From Quercus robur (Eukaryota > Streptophyta > Magnoliopsida > Fagales > Fagaceae): a stretch of 64,000 bases of DNA. The notes beneath the pieces were generated by a model. The model saw nothing but the letters and a program-made list of their open reading frames with translations, did no database searches and was not told the origin of the DNA. The translations under genes were made by a program, and so were the position numbers. Below are positions 36,336 to 47,200 of the stretch, piece by piece. The DNA is taken from positions 53,812,406 through 53,876,405 of the forward strand of contig NC_065542.1 of NCBI RefSeq assembly GCF_932294415.1. Reading direction: 5' to 3'. Numbering within the stretch: the first letter of the stretch is position 1; each line of letters starts with the position of its first letter.

Positions 36336-36735
36336 AGCCCAGCGCCGACCACTCCTCACTGCCCAGCGCCAATCGCCGATCGAAGTCCATCCCAGCGCCG
36401 ACCACTCCTCGCTGCCCAGCGCCGATCGCCGATCGAAGCCCAGCCCAACGTCGACCACTCCTCAGCACCGATCGCTGATCGAAGCCCAGCCCAGCACCGA
36501 CCACTCCTCGCTGCCCAGCGCCGATCGCCGATCGAAGTCCATCCCAGCGCCGACCACTCCTCGCTGCCCAGCACCAATCGCCGATCGAAGCCCAGCCCAA
36601 CGTCGACCACTCCTCAGCACCGATCGCTGATCGAAGCCCAGCCCAGCACCGACCACTCCTCGCTGCCCAGCGCCGATCGCCGATCGAAGCCCAACCCAGC
36701 GCCCACCTCTACCATCCACTCCTCGCTGCCCAGCG
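36336..36735. repeat. GC-rich minisatellite with higher-order structure inside the Harbinger element
   Basis: Eight units of 46-53 bp run in tandem, built on CCCAGCGCCGACCACTCCTC and GCCGATCGCCGATCGAAGCC. A shortened unit type (CCCAACGTCGACCACTCCTC then AGCACCGATCGCTG) appears as every third copy (near 36447 and 36597). This gives a repeated trimer of about 150 bp, a small higher-order repeat. Neighbouring trimers are almost identical. Confidence 0.9.
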
Positions 36736-36798
36736 ATGATACAAGTCGGCTTGTGTTTGTGTTTGTGTTTGTGGCAGTGGAATTTGTGCTTGTTGTGG

Positions 36799-36831
<33 letters not shown>

Positions 36832-36844
36832 GGACTGCTTGTAG

Positions 36845-36876
36845 TGGTGGTGGTGGTGGTGATGGTGGTGGTGGGG
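36845..36876 (+). repeat. GGT trinucleotide microsatellite
   Basis: About ten GGT-type triplets with one interruption, inside the Harbinger-type element, next to a T run (36801-36826). Confidence 0.85.
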
Positions 36877-37120
36877 GTGGTTGTGCCTGTGGTTGATGGT
36901 TGAGGTGGTTGAGGTTGGTGGTGTAATATTTTTTTGGTAGTGAAATATATTATTTTATTGTAGTGGTTATAATATTTTATTGTGATGTTTATATTATTTT
37001 ATTATCCTGAAAGCTAAAATAGATCCACTGCTGCAGTATGTGTGTAGGTAAAATAGATAAAGTAACTTTTGGTGGAGCTAAATTGCTAAAAATTTAGCTC
37101 CACTGCTGTGGATGCTCTTA

Positions 37121-37672
37121 GTGCATGAATTGAAAGGTGCGACAAGGTGGAGTGTAAATAGAGTGAGTGATGCCCGACCATTTTTCCTCTCACTCCAAGC
37201 GGCTAACCAGTTCAAACAAGTGCTCCAAGCCTTGGGACTATTAATTAGTAGAGGAGTAACGATTTTTTCTAGTCAAAATAAATTAATAAAGAGTTTGATC
37301 TTTGATATTGTTCCTTTTTTTAAAGAGTTATTTTGTTATGTTATATTGCAACCGATTTTTATACTCATTAAAAGGAGCCTTTTGAAGACATCCCTCTAAC
37401 TTTTTTCATGATATATATATAAAATTTATTTTTAAAAATTGATAGTTTAGGAAGAATATTTGAATCGTGAACATTTTCGTTAGAAACATCACAATGTGTC
37501 AATTGAGTTATAAAACTTTTTGCTTATCACAATCATTGGAATAGTACTCTAAAAATTCAGTTCATAATCCAAACAATATGAGAAGATTTTCCTAGTTAGC
37601 TTATACATGATTTTGCTTTCAACAATTTTGTTCAGTATCATGACTACTACTTTCTTGGACAATTTACGTTTC

Positions 37673-37703
<31 letters not shown>

Positions 37704-39068
37704 TTTATCTTGAAAATTTTATCATACTTACTAAAAAATAATAATTTAATCAATTTCAACATTTTTAAGAATATAGTTATATATTTATCTAATTAATAAT
37801 TTAACATGAATTTATACTACTAATAAAGAATTTAATTAAACTTGTCAATACTTAAACTAATATGATATTAAAAATAAAGAAATTTATTGTATAAAAACTA
37901 TATGATAAAGGGCTTAATATAATCAATTTCAATCCAATTAAAAAAATCTAAAATTTAAATAATTAGAGAGATAGAGAGAGAGAGAGACCATGCATACAGC
38001 TTGTTCAACCCCCCTCCCTTCCCGAAATTTATTTTTTTAGAGTGAGGGGCTATTAATAGAATTTAAGGAGAGGTTTTTTTTGTAGGAAACCTAGTTAACC
38101 TACCGTTTAGTTTGAGGCCTAACATCATTATACCTGTCAGCTAGTTGTCCCTTTAGGGTGGTTGAAGGTACGTCCTTCAAGGCAGCAACCTCAAGATGTA
38201 GAGGGATGGGACAGGTCGTTGAGATTGGTAATTGAAACTCAAGACTAGTCATCGAGAATGATAATCAAGATTGGTACTTGAGATCAATCATGGTCCTTGA
38301 TAAGTTTTGTATTTTCTTTGGATTGTAAAGTTGACCTCATAATACCACTTTTAAGAAAATATAAAACCACGATTGATTTGTTTTGGGAGTTGAGACCTTA
38401 TTTAAAAAAATGCATATTTTTTTTTATTACTTGTATATTTTAGTATACGAATAAGTTTTTTAAATTGTAATATAACCTAATTATTCAAAGAGATTCTCCT
38501 AATTAAACCTATATAATACACTTGATTTCAGGGGATGCAACTGCAACCACTTAAGCATGTGTTTTTTTAACACTGCCAAATAATCTCCATCAATTGCTTA
38601 AGTGAGCCGCAGAACCATATTTTCAAAACTTCCAAACTACTAAATTCCAATGTGGGCTTGGTCCCAAGTATTGGCTTTATAGTAGACCCACAAACTGTTA
38701 ATGATATCTGCTTACATAGGTGGGGATTTAGCTGGACTGAACAAAATTCTCATCAACTGCATTTGACTTTATCATCGTTGCATCCTTCTTTGCTTAAGCG
38801 AGCACTTGAACCGTATTTAATCCTTGTGCCATGCTGTTGATACCAAATTTTGGATATAGACTCCAAAAACTGGCAAAAAGGTCTCGAGTTTAGAGGTTGA
38901 ATAGAGTTGCCCCCAAAAATAGGATTATTCATGAGTGTTTGCGCACCTAATCTATAATATAAAGAAAAATATTAAAGATACTACAAATTTTACTACATAA
39001 GATTTACAAATTGATGTGACAATGAATATGATTGGTGAACTTTAACAATTTTATAAATGAATATTTGA
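37121..39068. other. Intergenic DNA, no gene recognised
   Basis: It contains an AT microsatellite (37677-37702), a GA run (37966-37987) and AT-rich sequence. A possible decayed repeat lies near 38150-38300 (recurrent GAGATTGGTA / TCGAGAATGAT words). No ORF carries recognisable protein content. Confidence 0.45.
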
Positions 39069-40548
39069 GTTGCCTTCAGTGCCGGCTCAAGGCCTAGGCA
39101 ACTTAGGCCCAGGCCTAAGGCCCCATAACAAATAAAAAATTTCCCTACTAAAAAAAGGTCTCATCTCCCTTAGTAAAAGATCCGAAATTTTATAAAAATA
39201 TAACATTTTTTAAATAATTGGTACTTTTTTTAAGAGTAATGCTAAAGATATCACAAATTTTACTATAGATTTAATTGACATATCACTAATCACATAAAAA
39301 AGTAATTCAAACACAAATAAATTAAGTTGTTAAAATTCATAAATTACAGTTTATAATCACATTTATTGTGAACGTTTTGTAATATTTTTAGTATTTTTCT
39401 TTTTCATTTCTAACAAGGCTTTTAAAATAGGAGACCAATAAAAATTTAACCCAATTGAAACCCTAAGATGTTTCAAATAAAATGCTGCAAATGTGATAAA
39501 TCATCAATGATGACTAATCTCCTACTAAGTCACACACTAAATACTATCTATCTATCTCTTTCTCTTAAAAAGAATATATAAAATTAAAATTTAGATTACA
39601 ACTGTACTTAACTATGCATAATCATATATTCAAGTTAAAGTAAGTTCCCTTTGATTCAACTATAATATTCAATCTTCTATATGAAATTAACCTTAGTTTA
39701 ACTAGTATTATTCATCAATTTCTGTATTTACATCAAATTAGTCTTGTAAGGACACGATTATTCACGACCCAAGAATGACATTGGGCTCGTATGTAAAGGA
39801 CCCGAACAATATAATTTGTAGAGTGTTGGCTTGAAAGGCTGGACTTTGATCACTGGTCAGCAGTCTAGTCGTGGTTTTTATGGAAGCTTATATGAGGGTG
39901 GACTTGGCTTGACTAGTTAAGCCTTCCATCGGTGCGGCTTGTAGGGTTTAAGTCTTTGGACTACGTCCGAGGAGCATAGTATCCTTCCCCTTCTCCCTTT
40001 TGTAGGATTTATCCTTTTTCTGGGATCCCTCTCCCCCTTGGCTCTCTTTCCCTTTTATATTGGTGTTTACTTTCTGTTTAGTGTCCACGTGTAAGTTTTG
40101 CTTTTTGGGGTATAGACCCGTCCTATCAATCCATACATAGAGTGGTTGGAGGTGGTTGGAAAAGTTAAATAGCATGGTCTGGAGTATGGGTCTGTCAGAT
40201 GCAGGGTTCCATACTACGGCGTTAGCAGCTTTCTCCCTTGTACTGCTCCTGTACTGAGTTTGTCCTTTTCTTCAGGCGTTTTGTTAGGTGCCGAGCATAA
40301 GATCGTCCTCAGCCATATATTTGGGCCTTTTTTGGATTTTTACTTCGCATCCTCGGAAATCAGTCTCCTTGGCTTGGATCTTGGGCCCTATTATGAAGTG
40401 GGCCGGGATCACAAATTCTCAGACCCCACAAGTCTTAATTTAATTAGTATTATATAATTTTATTTAATTAATGTTAAAATATAAAAAGGCCCCATATAAA
40501 ATTTTTGTCTTAGGCCCCAAATTTTGTTGGGCCGATCCTGGTTGCCTT
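39069..40548. mobile_element. hAT-type non-autonomous element with exact 8-bp target duplication, split by a solo LTR
   Basis: GTTGCCTT flanks both sides exactly (39069-39076 and 40541-40548). The element runs 39077-40540. Its ends, CAGTGCCGGCTCAAGGCC and, inverted, CAGGATCGGCCCAAC, resemble the CAGGGCCGGCCC ends common in plant hAT elements, and both lead into GGCCTAAG sequence. Removing the solo LTR (39745-40430) and one copy of its 5-bp duplication leaves about 773 bp of AT-rich, non-coding interior. No transposase remains. Confidence 0.85.
39745..40430 (-). mobile_element. Solo LTR, probably Ty3/gypsy, minus orientation, nested in a hAT element
   Basis: A 686-bp LTR, reading TGTGGGGTCTGAGAATTTGT at its start on the minus strand and CGTGTCCTTACA at its end. 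It is bounded by the exact 5-bp duplication AGTCT (39740-39744 and 40431-40435). No internal region is present. The end sequences match the solo LTRs at 18948 and 60146, indicating one family. Confidence 0.9.
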
Positions 40549-41815
40549 TTTAGGATTTGTGACATGTTAATTTGTAAACTCAATGTGATAAAATTTGTAA
40601 TACCTGTAACATTATAAAACCAAAGACGTTATCCTATTCTATTGAGACCTCATAATATTGTCATTTAAATTCACAATATTTGGTTAACTTCTATCCAAAT
40701 ATTGTGTCAAAGATGTTATCCTATCCTATTTGGTTAATTTTATAATAGTGTAATTTAAATTTTTGAGACCTCATAATTTTACATGACATTATCCTATTTT
40801 ATAATTTTACATGACATTCTATTAAAATCTTACCCAAATTATTTTTTAGTAGAATATATAGTTCATATATAAATATAATCACAATAAATGCAATAATTAT
40901 CATAATTATTAAATTTTATATTTAGACAAAAAATAAAAGAAAAAAAAATTTCTATTAAACTTTCTTGTGCATTGCATTGGTTGTCAACTAGTTTCTAAAT
41001 TATCTTTTTCCAGCTTAGGGCTAAGAACATGCAAAGTTTCTTATCCAAAATTGAGCAATATAATATCTATGAATCATTGAAATAAGTTTAGGAATTCGTT
41101 TATGTGCATCGAAAGAAGGTGTTAGACACCCCACATCTACCTAACAACGATTACCTCATTGTTATCATTTGGCAACTCTAATAATTTAATACGTAAGTAT
41201 GATGGGATCAACTACTTTATAATATCATTTGGATAATATCATTCTCCTATCATGTTGATATATTTGGAGAGGGTAGGACCTTGGTCGAACTGAGTTTTTG
41301 GGTTTGAATTGTTTATCTTTGTTTATGTGACTCCTAAAATAGAATTACTAGAACCATGCTTTGATAACGAGGTGGTCTTAATACTAATAGTGAGCTAGCT
41401 TTGATTATGTTGAATGGGTACTTCTAATTTGAGTTGCCCACCTTTAACTGCTTTCTCTTACCCTAGATATAAAGGGCAGTAAGATGCCAGCTGACAATGT
41501 AAATAGAAATATTGTTCCTTGTATTTTCTTAGTGGCTTTGTTCAAAGCTATTGTCACGAAAGTGTACATAGTAAAAAAAAAAAAAAAAAAAAAAGGAAGA
41601 GAAGTTAGACATGCTTTATTAAACGATTGTCAGTAATATGTAAATATAGTAGATGACCATTTTGTGTTATCGAACACATACGGTCTTTGAATAGAAAGTT
41701 GTATCATTCCATTTTTGTCCGATTGCAGCTCTTTTTATAAATCAGATGTCATTCAATTTTAAGATGGCAACGAGTAATGATAGCAGTTTTTCTTCAATTT
41801 TTTTTTCCAGGTATT
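40549..41815. other. Intergenic DNA
   Basis: AT-rich sequence with short direct repeats near 40625-40810 (recurrent GTTATCCTATYCTATT and CCTCATAAT) and a poly(A) run near 41573-41594. Nothing coding was recognised. Confidence 0.4.
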
Positions 41816-42345
41816 TGTTTGTAGGTAAAATGTGGTTAAATTTGTAAAATATTTTTCATTGACCATAAAATCCTTTATAAAAAAGTTGTAAAACGTTTTA
41901 CTTTTAAAATTTTGGTAAAACATTGTACAAAAACGTAATAGCTTCTCTTACCCCATCAAGTGGCTAGGTCACCGGTTTGATGGCTAGAACCGCTAGTATG
42001 GTGGTCGAAGTTGCCATTCAGACAATCAATGCTGGCTATCCAATTGATGGAGCTGCCACTCCGATGACCAATGCTAGCATTCTAGTCATCGAAGACACCA
42101 TTCCAACAATCGGTGTTGATAGTCCGATCATCGAAGACACACTCTAGCGGTGGTCGCCAACAGCCCAGTCATTGGAGTCATCGTTCCTACAGTTCAGTCA
42201 CCAGACCGTTGGCACTAGTGTTTCTGGTGGCTGCGCCACCAATTTTGATGATTTGCTTGAAAATATTTTACATATAAAATTTTATACCTTTAAAATATTT
42301 TGCGTTTGAAAATATTTTACTTCAAAACAAACAAACCATTTGTGT
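41816..42345. mobile_element. Non-autonomous TIR DNA transposon (GTAAAAT family)
   Basis: The left end GGTATTTGTTTGTAGGTAAA and the right end, inverted, TGGTTTGTTTGTTTTGAAGT, both followed by AAAAT-rich arms, match the element at 10741-11499. The interior holds diverged ~50-bp repeats around GCCACTCCGATGACCAATGC / CATCGAAGACACC. There is no transposase. Confidence 0.65.
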
Positions 42346-42671
42346 TTGTAATTGGTAAAAGAAACTAACTATGATCTCTCTTTTTTTCTTCTTTTTTCTT
42401 TTTTGACAAATGAGAATGTCCAAATCTCTTCGAGTATCTGACTATTCTCTCGGGTATATGCAATCCCTTCGTAGACATGTACTAGGTTATTACAGAGAGA
42501 ATTCCCCTAGGTTATTACAAGATTCTTATGAGGGTTGTCTCAAGATGCTAGCAAAAAGTTTTGAATCCAAGATTTTATGGATATTATGAAATTTTAGGAA
42601 CCACTAAACTATCCCCTTAGGATTACTTCTATATAATAGATGGGGGTGCCCTTGCGTGCCACCCCGCCGAA

Positions 42672-42691
42672 GGGGGGGGGGGGGGGGGGGG
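42672..42691. repeat. Poly(G) tract of 20
   Basis: A pure G run followed by GAGAGGAGGGGGAGGG; G-quadruplex-prone and prone to sequencing error. Confidence 0.85.
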
Positions 42692-44297
42692 AGAGGAGGG
42701 GGAGGGTGGGATAGTGGGAGTTTGGAACTTTGCTGGTTGTTCTTACAAGCTGCCATGTTCACTCATCCAGCCATATTTTACACTTTTAGTTCTCGAATTT
42801 TGTGCTTGTGTCAAGGGCACGAACTTGGGTAGGTTACCACTTGCCCTTCTAAACAACTTTTGGGCTTTGTTGAGTTAAGCCTAGTTGAATTGGGCCTTGG
42901 AAGCTGTTCATACACTGTAGGTACAGTTGCCAATGGCCATATATGGTGTTTTGGGCCTTTGGTGGTGAGCTTTGGGTTTTAGTTGAGGGAGGGACCAAAT
43001 TGGGGGATCGACAACCACCTCAAAAATAAGTTGCACTGTTAATATATAATACCACTTATATTAGTATTATGTTTGTGCAATGCATGAAAATAAGGCTAGT
43101 CTAACAATTGACTGTCTAAGAGGAGTCAACTAACATTTACATTAAAATTAGATTATAGTAAGAAACTAGGAATATACATGTGAAAATAAAAAAAAAAAAA
43201 ATTAAAAATTAATTTTTGAGGGAATGTACATTTAAAAAACTAAAGTTTAACCAGTTTTTTTTGTACATAAATATAGCTTCTCTGGTTTGGTATAACTCAT
43301 TTTCTTTGGCTAATTTTGCCTTACAAAATAAGTTGGAAAAAAAGTATAACACTACCTAAAAGGAAGTGAATATTTAAAAAGTTGTACCTGTCAAAATTAG
43401 CCAATTAAGCTATAAAAAAAAATAAAAAATAAAAAAATAAAAATTATGCATACATACCTGCACGTCCCAGTTTTTACAAGTTTTTTGAACGAAAAAGCTA
43501 TCAAATAAAACAAATTATGTTGTTCCTGATTGGCTTAATTCTATGATATGCTAAAAACCCTTTAGAAGCACTCGTTTGTGAACCATGGAACCTAAATGTC
43601 TTGCTTCTGTTGAATTTGACATTTATTTAGCCATAAATGTCGTCCGTGTTTTCATGTACTCTTTGCATTCATGAAATGAGGCATCCATTAATAATAGAAA
43701 AAGGGTTTGATCAGTCATTAGAATGCATAAATAAACAAATTGGTCAAAAGTAAGAATATCTCTAGGACCTTGAATTGAAAAATGACCAATATAAATCACT
43801 TTCTGGTAGCTTCTGTTTTGACAATAAATCACTCAATAATATCAAATATTGGACAGAAATATTGATAGTAGAAGTACCACCCTACTATCAAGTTGGGGTC
43901 AGTTTGAAAAGACTGCTGCCTTTTAAAAATATGAGAACATCATCTGCATAAAGAACAGTTGTTTCTTAAAATCTACTTAAAAGGCACACTTCACAAAATC
44001 AACTTTCCCTCACCGAATAAAATACAAATAGCTTATGCTTTTTCTAAAGAAGAGGAATACTTTCAAAAGCCCCACCAAACAATGTCACTATATGTAATCC
44101 ACAACAGAAAATGCAAGCAAAATTTTCTACATGCTAATATAACTTAAGAACTGCATGGACTCATACTGTTACAAAATCAAGTCTCAGTGGCCAACTAGAG
44201 CCCCATTCCTGAATTATGAAGTAGATATAACAATCAAATTGAGTAAGAGGCAAGATATCAAGCCAAAGAAAGATGCTATATCTTCAAGAAAACCTTC
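42692..44297. other. Intergenic DNA downstream of UTP11
   Basis: Mostly AT-rich and non-coding. The last few hundred bases before 44298 probably include the UTP11 3' UTR on the minus strand. No further gene was recognised. Confidence 0.4.
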
Positions 44298-47200
44298 TCA
44301 ACGCTTTCGTTCTGGCCGCCACTTGTATACTGGTTTAGAGGTGGGACAAACAATCTCATCTTCACGTAATTTGCGCTTCCGACCCTTTTTCTGTTTATTA
44401 AATTGGATGTTTTTATTCCCAGAACTTTGGTGCGCAACTCAACAGGCAATAAAATTAAGGCAAGTTTAAGATGTAAATACCTGCAATTCCTTCTGCAACG
44501 CCATATCCATATAGAGTTTTTCCAACTGACTGACCCTATTCCTCCTTGCTTCTAGCTCTCTATAGGAAGTGGATGTTTTCCTACAATGAAGACAAAAGAA
44601 TAGGAAATAAACAACTGCTTCCTAATAACACTGAATAACAACAAAGAGTTCAGGAGTCAAGACAAAAGGAAAAGGTAGAATTAAGAAGCATTTTACGAAC
44701 TAAATTGTAGGATAAATTGACCTTCAAAATTGTAATGAAGAATATGTAATTTTCGCCTGTACTAAATGACAAGTTAGGGCTTGTGTAGTTGCATTGGTAT
44801 TTTATGCTCCCCTAAAATGGCAACAAATGCATTTGAAAATGGGTGTGCTTTAAAAAGTAAAAAAAGAAAAAAAGAAAAAAAAGAAAGAATAGATGGAAAC
44901 AGAACACCAAAATCAATTTATGATAATCACCATAATTCCTTCACCAAAACTACTTACAAGAATCCTTCCACTATCGTCACTACATCCAATATATCATCAT
45001 CAATGCATTTGCCACCACTGCCTCGTCAACATTCTTCCTCCAATACCATTGGCACCACAATCACACTATCATTGCCACAACCAACACAATCAATGCCTTT
45101 GCTGCGACTGCCCCACCACCACTACTAGATCTATTACAGTTGTCGCTGCCACAGTGACCACACTACCATCACACTAAAATGACACTACCATTTTTTTTAA
45201 TAATAATAAATAAATAAAAGATCTATCATAACCCAGATTAGTTATGCAATAATTTTAATTGGAAAACTTGGAGTTCTGTGAGAATACATGTGTAGTTGTG
45301 TTCAATATGGCTTTAGTTAATAAAGAAGCATTTAAGGCCAAAATGTAAGTATAATAAAAACCCTATGGCTCCTCCAGTTTGTTTTAGTCTTCTTTCACAT
45401 CACTCCTCTGGTCTCACTCACCCCATATCTCCATAACCCTCTAATACTCTGTTTTCATCTTTTCCACATTTTTCTCTGGTACTACTCCCACAGATAGCCT
45501 GCAACCTCAAACACCCAATATCTCCAAACCCTCCACCATCAGCCACTCTAGTTCAGAAAGAAAAGATAGGAAAAATTAAGGAAAAGTCTTAAAAGTTTGT
45601 ATGAATATATTTTTCTCCAAAATTAACAAACCTTATGAAACCCTAAAATCTGAGCTTGAGAATTTGGATTTTAGGGCTGGTCAAGAAATTTATGCTCAAT
45701 TCATGAACTCAACTTTATCAAATTGCAAATTTGACTGGTTTCATCTAATTCGAAAAATTCACATATTGGTAACCGATAAATGGGTAGGTTGGATCCTACA
45801 TTTAGATTTAATAAGGATGCTGATGGAAGTGAATGGAAGACAAGCTAAATAAATTTATAGCAAAATACTTCCTATTTTTATGCCTTTAAATGGCTTCATT
45901 TTTTAAAAATTGAGGGAAGTAATGGGAACTAAATAAAAAATAAGTGAAACAAATTTAAATGGAAGTATCTTCTCATGTTTGAGCTCTTAAGTGAGGTCGG
46001 AAATAAGAGAAAATAAAGAGATCGGGAGGGCTTAACTTCACACAGTGCCTACCTTTTAGGCCTCGCCAATTATATTCAGAAGAGTAAGGGTGTAAACAAA
46101 TTGAGCCGACCAAGGCTTCATGGTGCTTGAGCTAGGCTTGATTGAATAGATATGGGACCCAAGCACAAATTGAGGTTCATTTAACAAGCTTGAACTCAAC
46201 AAAACTCACTACGAACCAAACTCGATCTCATCTTAGCTTTAAGCCAAATTCAAAATACAATCAAATAAACAAAAAGAAGAAGAAGGGAACACAGAATTCA
46301 TTAATGCTCTGCCCTGGGAGTTTTCCTGGGATTGGAAAATTTTGAAACACATATATAAGGTGAAAATTGCAAAAAGTACAGGAAAATTCACAGCACACTA
46401 TAAACTTAAAAGGACAAAAGAAAATAGATTTAGGAGCATAGAAAGAAAAGGAGCTCAGTGAATTGCTTAGCTTCAGAACCTCCACAATAGATCTAGAAGA
46501 GAAAATATAAGACTCAACAAATGTCAAAAGAGAGATCTTTGTGGTTGTTTCAATGAAATTGCAGGTGATGATATCAGCGAAAAGGAGAAAGATGAAGTAT
46601 GAGGGAGAGAGACAGAGATTGTGGATTTGTGGCTCGAGTCTTTTGAGGAATTCTTGATTGGAACGAGAGAGAGATAGAACAAATGAGAAGAAATCTTCAT
46701 CACTTAAGGCATTACATGGTAGATCTCAAGAATATTTGACTTACATATATGGACTTGTAAAACTCCCAGCTGTGCCTAGGTTGAAGAACTCAGATATGGT
46801 GTGGAAGAAGGATTAATAAGAAATAAAAGACAATGGACTAACGGTCCTTTTTTGTTTTTCCCCCCTTTGGGCTTAAAAGTTCTCATACATCAGCTGTTCC
46901 CAAGTTGGAGAAAACTCATACACGAGTTTGGCCTCAATTCTCCACGATGTCTTGGAGCCCCATATAATGTTTTCAATCACTTCTTTCTTAGTCATCCATA
47001 GCTCCTTAGCCTAAATATGACACTAAGAACTAGTGCAAAACAAGCTTGAAAACCATTCTCCAAACATGAACAAGTTACTTAGCATAAATTACCAACATTT
47101 GGAACCATACAACTTTGTTCTGAAAATTTTCTTAACCTCATCCTTGCATCTCTTGAATCTTGTTGAATTAAGTCTCACTCCATAAATCCTTCCTAAACAC

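Larger units (their letters stand above)
36005..37120. mobile_element. PIF/Harbinger-type non-autonomous element (TTA target duplication)
   Basis: The left end GAGCATCCACAGCAGTGGAG (from 36008) and the right end, inverted, are identical over 20 bp. TTA flanks both sides (36005-36007 and 37118-37120). The 3-bp TWA target and GAGCATCCAC ends fit PIF/Harbinger elements. The 1110-bp interior has a TATA-like CTATAAATAGATG, a C/T-rich stretch, the 36.3-36.7 kb minisatellite, a long T run and a GGT microsatellite, but no transposase. ORFs across the minisatellite are periodic artefacts. Confidence 0.85.

Noticed and set aside
36181-36719. Minus-strand ORFs with repeated GLRSAIGAGQRG-type words
   Set aside because: They simply translate the GC-rich minisatellite inside the Harbinger-type element; periodic and present in several frames.
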